A stretch of 64,000 nt of DNA from Anaerolineaceae bacterium (GTDB lineage Bacteria > Chloroflexota > Anaerolineae > Aggregatilineales > Phototrophicaceae), in contig NZXX01000001.1 in the NCBI GenBank assembly GCA_002702065.1, positions 2,418,001 through 2,482,000 on the forward strand, written 5' to 3'. Made by a program: the position numbers and the translations under genes. The notes under the pieces are model-generated. The model saw only the letters and a list, made by a program, of their open reading frames with translations. It was not told the DNA's origin and did not search any database. Below, one piece after another: positions 52,495-59,126 of the stretch. Every line of letters starts with the position of its first letter. Position 1 is the stretch's first letter.

Positions 52495-53431
52495 AGGGGT
52501 GAAACAATTCAACCACTGCGCCAACCACCCCGGTTTCGCCGCGCATTTCGCCGTACACAATATCCACTTCGGAATAATACGCTCCGGCCATCCGCGCCAG
52601 TGTGCGATGATAATTGCCCACCAGCGAATCAAATCGTTCGCGGCAGGCATCCAGCAGCACATCCCCGGCTTCCGTTGTGCCGCCGGTCACCGCGATTTTG
52701 TTCGGCAGAAACACCGGGCTGAGCAATGCCAGTGTGTGCCCCAGATAGGCCCCCACCTGCCTCATAATCTCAGCCGCGATGGGGTCCGCCCCCTCCCGTG
52801 CTGCGCGGATGACTTCATGCGCCGCGACATCTCTGCCATACCGGTCCCGCGCCATACGCTCGATCCCGCGCACGCCACACAATGCCTCGACCGTGCCCGG
52901 CACGCCATACACATCCGGCGGGCCATCGGGTTCCAGCACAATCCGTCCGGAATCGCCCGGTGTGCCCTCGATATAGCGCAGCGGCGTACCATTAATCACC
53001 ACCCCAACACCCAGCCCGGTTCCAATCGCCAGCACCATCAGGCGGCGCACGCCACGCCCGCTGCCATAATAATATTCTGCCAGCGCATGGGCCGTCAGGT
53101 CATTGTTAACGGTTACCGGCAGACCAAAAGTTGTTTCCAGCAGGCCATACAAATCCACGCCAGTCAGGGCCGGGGTGTTGCCGCAAAGCACCGGGCTGCG
53201 TCTGGCGTCATCCAGATGCCCGTGAGTCGACAGGCCAACACCGACCAACGGCTCCCCCGCCTCGTCCTGAACCTGACGCGCATGCAGGATCAGATTGTTT
53301 AGATAAGGCTGTGGGTCGTCACCGCGCGCCTCGGTCGCAATCCGCCGGAAAGCCCGCATCTCCCCGGTTTCGTTGACCAGCCCCATCTTGGTGTGTGTAC
53401 CGCCAATATCAATGCCTAGCGCCCATGCCAT
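52487..53431 (-). CDS. ROK-family sugar kinase without the zinc motif
   Basis: 314 residues: ALGIDIGGTHTKMGLVNETG for ATP, GVGLSTHGHLDD, the catalytic Asp in VNNDLTAHALAEYYYG, and LAIGTGLGVGVVING. The region that in most ROK kinases reads GH followed by CxCGxxGCxE is GDSGRIVLEPDG and GTVEALCGVRGIE, so the zinc ligands are missing. Substrate unknown; an amino sugar or ketose would suit the cluster. ATG at 53431 starts the conserved sequence; 60 codons of open frame upstream are not supported. Confidence 0.85.
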   Translation of the reverse strand: MAWALGIDIGGTHTKMGLVNETGEMRAFRRIATEARGDDPQPYLNNLILHARQVQDEAGEPLVGVGLSTHGHLDDARRSPVLCGNTPALTGVDLYGLLETTFGLPVTVNNDLTAHALAEYYYGSGRGVRRLMVLAIGTGLGVGVVINGTPLRYIEGTPGDSGRIVLEPDGPPDVYGVPGTVEALCGVRGIERMARDRYGRDVAAHEVIRAAREGADPIAAEIMRQVGAYLGHTLALLSPVFLPNKIAVTGGTTEAGDVLLDACRERFDSLVGNYHRTLARMAGAYYSEVDIVYGEMRGETGVVGAVVELFHPFT

Positions 53432-53562
53432 GCTGTGTTCCCCTGCGGCAAAATTAGACCCTGATTGTCCAATATCCTGTCCAAACGGGCAATGCCGTAT
53501 CCGGATGCAGTACACTATACTTGCTCTACCTTGTTTTATTGTGTACTTGAGGAATACGTCAG

Positions 53563-54063
53563 ATGAGCATGGACTCCGAAGCAATGCGCAGAACCATGCG
53601 GTTATGGTCATGTGGGGTCACAGTCGTGACAACCAGCGACGGCAGCACGCGTGAGGGCATGACAGCCAGTTCATTCACTTCCATCTCCCTGGAGCCGCCC
53701 TTGATACTGGTATGCCTGCACAAACAAGCCAGAACCGCACAGCTAATTCAGGAAACCGGGTTCTACGCTGTTTCCATTCTCGGAGCCGGTCAGCAGGAAA
53801 TATCCGCCCAGTTTGCAGGGTATACCGAACTCCCCGAAGATGCAGACCGTTTCTATAATGTAGCGACCTTTACTGCCGAAACCGGCGCGCCTATCCTGCA
53901 AGATGCCATCGCCTGGCTGGATTGCAAGATGTATGGCGTCCACGATGGTGGCACCCATGCTATTCTGGTTGGCGAAGTTGTGGCCACCGGGCAAAAAGAA
54001 GGATCCGTCCTCCCACTTGTGTACCATAACCGCGCCTATCGGGCGTTTGTTGCCGATGAATAG
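53563..54063 (+). CDS. Flavin reductase-like FMN-binding protein
   Basis: 166 residues: RLWSCGVTVVTTSDGSTREG, MTASSFTSISLEPPLILVCL, FYAVSILGAGQQEISAQFAG and AWLDCKMYGVHDGGTHAILV are the standard blocks of the flavin-reductase-like domain that supplies reduced flavin or acts as a small FMN oxidoreductase. Physiological partner unknown. TTGAGGAATACGTCAG precedes the start. TATACT at 53516-53521 may be its -10. Confidence 0.87.
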   Translation: MSMDSEAMRRTMRLWSCGVTVVTTSDGSTREGMTASSFTSISLEPPLILVCLHKQARTAQLIQETGFYAVSILGAGQQEISAQFAGYTELPEDADRFYNVATFTAETGAPILQDAIAWLDCKMYGVHDGGTHAILVGEVVATGQKEGSVLPLVYHNRAYRAFVADE

Positions 54064-54075
54064 CCAGTCAACGGC

Positions 54076-54105
54076 TTGACGAATGTATAGCCCACAGCGT
54101 AAAAT
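54076..54105 (+). promoter_or_regulatory. Promoter of ffh and the rpsP operon
   Basis: TTGACG (54076-54081) and TAAAAT (54100-54105) are spaced by 18 bases. Transcription would begin near 54112, 28 bases before the ffh ATG. Confidence 0.6.
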
Positions 54106-54139
54106 GCATGCGCTTGATGTTTAGAAAGACACATGGCAT

Positions 54140-55474
54140 ATGTTTGAAAGCCTTACCAACCGGTTGCAGGAAACCTTTGACCGACTAGGTAGTGCCGGGC
54201 GTCTGACCGAAAAGGATGTTGATGTCGTCATGCGCGAAGTGCGTATGGCGCTGTTGGAAGCCGACGTCGCCCTGCCCGTGGTCAAAGACTTCATCAAACG
54301 GGTTAAGGAACGCGCCATCGGCGCAGAAGTCCTCAAAAGTCTGAAGCCAGGCCAGATGGTTGTCAAGATCGTTCATGAAGAACTGATTGACACGCTGGGC
54401 GAACCAGGACGACTGAGCTTCTCCGGCAGCACCAAGCCGCATGTGATTATGCTGATTGGGTTGCAGGGCGCTGGTAAAACGACCACGGCGGCCAAGCTGG
54501 CGACCTATCTGCGGCGTGATGGCCGTTCGCCGTTCATGATTGCGGCGGATACCTATCGTCCGGCAGCGGTCGACCAATTGGTGACGCTCGCCAAGCAGAT
54601 CAATGTCCCCTACTACGAAGAAGGGGTCAGCGCGCGCCCGGTCGATATTGCGACCAGAGGGGTCAAAGCGGCCAAAGACGCCGATGCCTCCGTCGTCATC
54701 ATCGATACGGCAGGCCGTTTGCAGATCAACGATGATCTGATGACCGAGCTGGAGCAGATTAAACAGCGCACCAACCCGGCGGAAGTCCTGCTGGTCGCGG
54801 ACTCCATGACCGGTCAGGAAGCTGTGAACATCGCGCAGGGCTTCAACGAACGTGTTGGCATCACCGGTCTGATTCTGACCAAGGTCGATGGTGATGCGCG
54901 TGGTGGTGCCGCTATTTCGATGCGCGCCGTCACCGGCATGCCGATCAAGTTCCTGGCAACCGGCGAAAAGCTGGACGGTTTCGAGGTTTTCCACCCGGAC
55001 CGCCTTGCGTCACGCATCCTCGGCATGGGCGACGTGATGAGCCTGATCGAAAAAGCCGAGGCCAGCTTCGACGAAGAAGAAGCGATGAAGCTGCAAAAGA
55101 AGCTCATGCAGAATGACTTCACGTTGCAGGACTTCCTCGACCAACTGCGGAAAGTCCGCACGATGGGGCCACTCGGCCAGCTCATGAACATGATTCCCGG
55201 TATGAACCGCCTTCAGGATCAGATCAACCAGGAAGATATGGAGCGCAATCTGAAAAAGGTGGAAGCGATCATTTGCTCGATGACACCTGCCGAACGGATA
55301 AACCCCAAAGTGCTGGATGCCAGCCGCAAGAAGCGCATTGCTCAGGGCAGTGGCGTTCAGGTGAGCGATGTAAATCAAGTCATCAAGCAGTTTCGTGACA
55401 TGAAGAAAATGATGAATCAGATCCGCAAGGGCCGCTTTAACTTACCGGGCGGCATGCGCGGGTTTCCGGGCTAG
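54140..55474 (+). CDS. ffh: Signal recognition particle protein Ffh
   Basis: 444 residues: the N domain (FESLTNRLQETFDRLGSAG), the G domain with GLQGAGKTTTAAKLA, ADTYRPAAVDQL, DTAGRLQ and TKVDGDARGG, and a Met-rich M domain (MGPLGQLMNMIPGMNRLQDQ, QVIKQFRDMKKMMNQI). It binds signal sequences as they leave the ribosome and delivers them to the membrane with FtsY. The C-terminal tail is short. The start at 54140 matches the family; an ATG at 54133 is in another frame. Confidence 0.97.
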   Translation: MFESLTNRLQETFDRLGSAGRLTEKDVDVVMREVRMALLEADVALPVVKDFIKRVKERAIGAEVLKSLKPGQMVVKIVHEELIDTLGEPGRLSFSGSTKPHVIMLIGLQGAGKTTTAAKLATYLRRDGRSPFMIAADTYRPAAVDQLVTLAKQINVPYYEEGVSARPVDIATRGVKAAKDADASVVIIDTAGRLQINDDLMTELEQIKQRTNPAEVLLVADSMTGQEAVNIAQGFNERVGITGLILTKVDGDARGGAAISMRAVTGMPIKFLATGEKLDGFEVFHPDRLASRILGMGDVMSLIEKAEASFDEEEAMKLQKKLMQNDFTLQDFLDQLRKVRTMGPLGQLMNMIPGMNRLQDQINQEDMERNLKKVEAIICSMTPAERINPKVLDASRKKRIAQGSGVQVSDVNQVIKQFRDMKKMMNQIRKGRFNLPGGMRGFPG

Positions 55475-55498
55475 TGGATAAGGCTTAATCCCTTCCCC

Positions 55499-55562
55499 AA
55501 CTGTCGGCATGTCACAGACAGTTTATTCGACAGTGGCTCCCCATCATGTGGATGCATGGGAG
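55499..55562 (+). promoter_or_regulatory. rpsP leader with alternative hairpins
   Basis: AACTGTC (55499-55505) pairs with GACAGTT (55517-55523), while CTGTCG (55501-55506) can pair instead with CGACAG (55528-55533); the two folds exclude each other. A third stem, CTCCC(C)AT with ATGGGAG (55537-55544 and 55556-55562), lies just before the rpsP ribosome site. This may be a weak terminator after ffh or a regulatory leader. Confidence 0.35.
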
Positions 55563-55585
55563 CGCAAATAAGGAGTAGTAAAACA

Positions 55586-56020
55586 ATGGTTCGTATTCGT
55601 TTACGTCGTGTCGGGTTGAAGAAGCAGCCCAGCTACCGTATCATCGTTGCCGACCAGCGCAGCCCGCGTGATGGTCGCTTCATCGAGATCATCGGGCAGT
55701 ACAACCCGCGCACCCGCCCCAACACCGCCATCGTGGATGAGGCCCGCGCCCTGTACTGGCTGGGGACCGGCGCACAGCCGACCGAGACCGTTCAGAAAAT
55801 TCTGGTCCAGACCGGTACATGGGCTCGTTTCGAGCGTATGCGCAAAGGTGAGACCGTCGAAGCATTGGTCGCAGAAGCGGAAGCTGCGCAGGCCAGCGCC
55901 GAGCCAGTCAGCCCCAAGACCAAATATCCTTCCCCGGCGCCTGGCAAATCCAAGCAGAAAGCCGCCGAAATGGCTGCTGTCGAGGAAACCGAGCCAGAAG
56001 CAGAAGAGGCAGAAAGCTAG
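55586..56020 (+). CDS. rpsP: 30S ribosomal protein S16 with long acidic tail
   Basis: 144 residues. The first 85 are standard S16 ([53 protein letters not shown]). About 55 further residues form an Ala/Glu/Lys-rich tail ending in [12 protein letters not shown], which is longer than usual. AAGGAG precedes the ATG at 55586; an ATG at 55556 is in the leader stem and adds non-conserved residues. Confidence 0.96.
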   Translation: MVRIRLRRVGLKKQPSYRIIVADQRSPRDGRFIEIIGQYNPRTRPNTAIVDEARALYWLGTGAQPTETVQKILVQTGTWARFERMRKGETVEALVAEAEAAQASAEPVSPKTKYPSPAPGKSKQKAAEMAAVEETEPEAEEAES

Positions 56021-56055
56021 TGTCTTCCCGGAATCATTCGCCGCACGAGGCACCA

Positions 56056-56289
56056 ATGGAAGACCTGGTGGGTTACATCGCCAAGAGTCTGGTGAATGAC
56101 CCGTCACAGGTCAAGGTTCGGCGGCGTGTGACCAACTCGGCAGTGATCCTTGAGCTTCAGGTGGCCCCCGAAGATGTCGGCAGGGTCATCGGCAAGGACG
56201 GGCGGGTGGCAAACGCCATACGCGCCCTGCTGCGAGTTGCGGACCACAGCCGTCAGAATCGCAAGCGTATCATTCTTGAGATCCTCTAG
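56056..56289 (+). CDS. khpA: KH-domain RNA-binding protein KhpA
   Basis: 77 residues: MEDLVGYIAKSLVNDPSQVK begins the family, and VIGKDGRVANAIRALLR holds the GxxG loop of the KH domain. KhpA binds RNA with KhpB in many bacteria and influences cell division and envelope genes. The ATG at 56056 fits the family and has GAGG just upstream. A GTG at 56020 overlapping the rpsP stop is an alternative that adds 12 residues. Usual order rpsP-khpA-rimM. Confidence 0.93.
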   Translation: MEDLVGYIAKSLVNDPSQVKVRRRVTNSAVILELQVAPEDVGRVIGKDGRVANAIRALLRVADHSRQNRKRIILEIL

Positions 56290-56292
56290 GCC

Positions 56293-56820
56293 ATGACAGA
56301 GCCGCGCTATCTGATGTTGGGGGAGATTCTCCGTCCGCATGGTGTGCGCGGCGAACTGCGGATGCGTATCCTGACCGATTATCCGGAACGCATTCCGCAG
56401 CTTGATCATGTCTTTGTCGCCGAAAGCATCGATGCTGCCGCCCCCAAAACCTACAAAATCGAGCATATGCGGATGCACAAGGAATATGGTCTGCTCAAGC
56501 TGAAGGGCATCAACAGCCGAGAGCAAGCCGATTTGCTGCGCCAGCTGGTCGTGATGGTCGCCATTGAAGACGCCATCCCGTTGGAGGAAGGCGAATTCTA
56601 CCTCTACCAGCTTATCGGCCTGACTGTGCGCACGGTTGAAGGCACCGCCCTTGGCACCATTACCGACATTCTCGAAACCGGTGCCAACGATGTTTATATC
56701 GTCGATTCGGACATCTATGGCGAATTACTCATCCCCGTTACCGAAGAAACCATCCTCGAAACCAGCATCGAGCAAGGCACCGTAGTAGTCAGCCTGCCCG
56801 ATGGTCTTCTACCTGAATAA
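56293..56820 (+). CDS. rimM: 16S rRNA processing protein RimM
   Basis: 175 residues: YLMLGEILRPHGVRGELRMR at the N-terminal beta barrel, INSREQADLLRQLVVMV, then the PRC barrel (EGEFYLYQLIGLTVRTVEGT, DVYIVDSDIYGELLIPVT). It helps mature the 30S head with S19. ATG 3 bases after khpA. The genes trmD and rplS that often follow are absent; dprA comes next with its own promoter. Confidence 0.94.
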   Translation: MTEPRYLMLGEILRPHGVRGELRMRILTDYPERIPQLDHVFVAESIDAAAPKTYKIEHMRMHKEYGLLKLKGINSREQADLLRQLVVMVAIEDAIPLEEGEFYLYQLIGLTVRTVEGTALGTITDILETGANDVYIVDSDIYGELLIPVTEETILETSIEQGTVVVSLPDGLLPE

Positions 56821-56828
56821 AGTTTGTC

Positions 56829-56861
56829 CGCTTGACAAGCGAGAGTATCGCTTGCTATGCT
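56829..56861 (+). promoter_or_regulatory. dprA promoter with a palindrome over the -35
   Basis: A consensus TTGACA (56832-56837) is 18 bases from TATGCT (56856-56861). The -35 lies within the perfect palindrome CGCTTG-A-CAAGCG (56829-56841), and CGCTTG recurs at 56849-56854. A repressor bound there would block the polymerase. Confidence 0.55.
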
Positions 56862-56893
56862 GTTTGCGGATAATGAGCAACCATTGAGCTTCT

Positions 56894-57988
56894 GTGAGCG
56901 ACCATAAATTCTGGCTTGGCTTCAGTCTGGTATCCGGTATTGGCCCCCGACGTCTAACCAATCTGCTCAATTATTTCGGCGATTTGTCGGCTGCCTGGCG
57001 TGCATCGGATGCGCAATTACATCAGGCGGGGCTGGAATCCGGTGTACGCGCCAACCTGCTCCACCTGCGTGCAACGCTCGATCTGGAGCGCGAACTGGAA
57101 CGTGTACAGAGCAGTGGCGCTCAAATGGTAACGCTGGGCGACAACGACTATCCGGCACCGTTAAAAACCGTACCAGATCCGCCCATCCTCCTTTATATCA
57201 GAGGAGTCTTGCTGCCCAGTGACCAGAATGCGCTGGCAGTTGTGGGCACACGCAAGCCAACACATTATGGTCTGGAAGCGGCAAACAAGCTGTCGGGTGC
57301 GCTGGCAAAACAAGGCACCACCATTATCAGCGGGCTGGCACATGGGATCGACACCGCCGCGCATCAGGGCGCGTTGGCAGCAAACGGAAGGACAATCGCC
57401 GTACTGGGCACAGGCATCGACCAGGTCTATCCGGCGGATAACCGGAAACTGGCCCAGGAAATCGTGGCGAATGGCGCGCTGATCAGCGAGTTCCCGTTGG
57501 GGACGCCGCCGGAGGGACGCAATTTTCCACGTCGCAACCGGATTATCAGCGGTATGGCGTTGGGCGTGCTGGTCGTCGAAGCACCGGAAAACAGCGGCGC
57601 GCTCATTACAGCGGATATGGCGGCTGAACAGGGACGGGATGTCTTTGCAGTACCGGGTAACATCTTTAACGTCGCCAGTCGGGGGGCTAACCGGTTGATT
57701 CAGGAAGGCGCAAAGCTCGTAACCAGCGCTGCCGATATTCTCGATGAACTGAGCATTGCTTACACTCGGGTTGAAGCACGGACGATAACGGAAACGGTCG
57801 CCCCTGCCAATGGCGCGGAAGCAAGTATTCTGGCATTACTGAGCAGCGACCCGCTGCATGTAGACGATCTGGCCCGTGCCAGCAACCTGCCGATTGCCGA
57901 AATCACAAGTACCCTGACGATTTTGGAACTGAAGGGACTTGCGCGAAAAGTTGGACCTATGCAATATTGCCTGATAGCGGCACATTAA
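56894..57988 (+). CDS. dprA: DNA processing protein DprA
   Basis: 364 residues: an N-terminal helix-hairpin-helix part (FWLGFSLVSGIGPRRLTNLL), the Rossmann-like core with VVGTRKPTHYG, SGLAHGIDTAAHQGAL, VLGTGIDQVYPADNRKLA, EFPLGTPPEGRNFPRRNRII and DVFAVPGNIFN, and a C-terminal winged helix (about 300-360). DprA loads RecA onto incoming single-stranded DNA in natural transformation. GTG start at 56894. In many bacteria topA follows directly; here manC lies between. Confidence 0.95.
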   Translation: MSDHKFWLGFSLVSGIGPRRLTNLLNYFGDLSAAWRASDAQLHQAGLESGVRANLLHLRATLDLERELERVQSSGAQMVTLGDNDYPAPLKTVPDPPILLYIRGVLLPSDQNALAVVGTRKPTHYGLEAANKLSGALAKQGTTIISGLAHGIDTAAHQGALAANGRTIAVLGTGIDQVYPADNRKLAQEIVANGALISEFPLGTPPEGRNFPRRNRIISGMALGVLVVEAPENSGALITADMAAEQGRDVFAVPGNIFNVASRGANRLIQEGAKLVTSAADILDELSIAYTRVEARTITETVAPANGAEASILALLSSDPLHVDDLARASNLPIAEITSTLTILELKGLARKVGPMQYCLIAAH

Positions 57989-58011
57989 CCTAACTGACGG
58001 AGCATCAAACG

Positions 58012-59094
58012 ATGGAACACTTCTATGCCATGATCATGGCTGGTGGCGGTGGAACACGGCTGTGGCCCATGAGTCGGCAGGACACCCCGAAGCAGCTTTT
58101 ACCACTTGTCGAAGACGATTCCATGTTTAAAGTAAGCGTGAGCCGGCTGGCGCCGTTGTTCAAGCCAGAGCAGATCTACGTCGTAACCGGGCGTATGTAT
58201 TTCGACAAAATGCATAATGACGTGCCCGAAATTCCGCTGGAAAACTTCATTATCGAACCGTATGGACGTGATACGGCACCCGCTGCTGCACTCGGGCTGA
58301 CCGTTATCCACGAACGTGACCCGCAGGCTGTCGTCGCAATTTTGACAGCGGATCACCATATCACCAAGAAAGAGAAGTTCCGCGATGTGCTGGCCGCCTC
58401 CTATGAACTGGCGAACAGCGATTGCATTGTGACACTCGGCCTGGCCCCCACCTACCCGGCTACCGGCTTCGGCTACATCCGGCAGGGTGAATCGTTGACA
58501 GAGGTTAACGGGTTTTCGGCCTATCATTCGCTCGGTTTTACCGAAAAACCGGATGAAGCCACCGCAACAAGCTTTATTGAATCCGGCCAGTACAGCTGGA
58601 ACTCTGGTATGTTTATCTGGAAAACCAGTACGGCGCTGAATGAATTCCAACGCCAGCAGCCGGAGATGTACGACCAGTTTCAGGAGATCGCCAAAGTCGT
58701 CGATACAGCCCACTTCGAAGATACGCTGGAGTCCATCTGGGATAACATCCGTAAGATTTCGCTGGACTTTGCCGTCATGGAACATGCACAAAACATCGTG
58801 GTTATCCCAACCGACATTGGCTGGAACGATGTGGGCAGCTGGGGCGCGTTGTTCGAAGTGCTGAAACTGGACAAGCACGGCAACCACTACAAAGGCAAAT
58901 CGCCTGTCAATGTCATCATTGATACGCAGAACACTCTGGTTTATAGTGACAAACTTACCGTTACGATTGGCATAGAAAACCTTATCATTGTCGAAACGCA
59001 AGATGCGCTGCTGCTATGCCACAAAGATCGCACGCAAGATGTCAAAGAAGTCGTAAACAAGCTGCTGACAAACAAGAATTACAAATATCTGTAA
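58012..59094 (+). CDS. manC: Mannose-1-phosphate guanylyltransferase
   Basis: 360 residues: IMAGGGGTRLWPMSRQDTPK is the nucleotidyltransferase signature, followed by ILTADHHI, FGYIRQGESL, GFTEKPDEATA, YSWNSGMFIW and GWNDVGSWGALFEV. The enzyme makes GDP-mannose for glycans. Only the transferase domain is present; the phosphomannose isomerase cupin of bifunctional forms is missing. ACGGAG is upstream. It may feed the surface polysaccharide genes. Confidence 0.93.
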   Translation: MEHFYAMIMAGGGGTRLWPMSRQDTPKQLLPLVEDDSMFKVSVSRLAPLFKPEQIYVVTGRMYFDKMHNDVPEIPLENFIIEPYGRDTAPAAALGLTVIHERDPQAVVAILTADHHITKKEKFRDVLAASYELANSDCIVTLGLAPTYPATGFGYIRQGESLTEVNGFSAYHSLGFTEKPDEATATSFIESGQYSWNSGMFIWKTSTALNEFQRQQPEMYDQFQEIAKVVDTAHFEDTLESIWDNIRKISLDFAVMEHAQNIVVIPTDIGWNDVGSWGALFEVLKLDKHGNHYKGKSPVNVIIDTQNTLVYSDKLTVTIGIENLIIVETQDALLLCHKDRTQDVKEVVNKLLTNKNYKYL

Positions 59095-59126
59095 ACACAC
59101 GGATACCGTTACATTGGGGAAATTCT

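Noticed and set aside
52034-52662. A 208-codon minus-strand frame opposite the DeoR gene
   Set aside because: Shadow of the DeoR sensor domain and of the ROK gene end; no domain in the translation.
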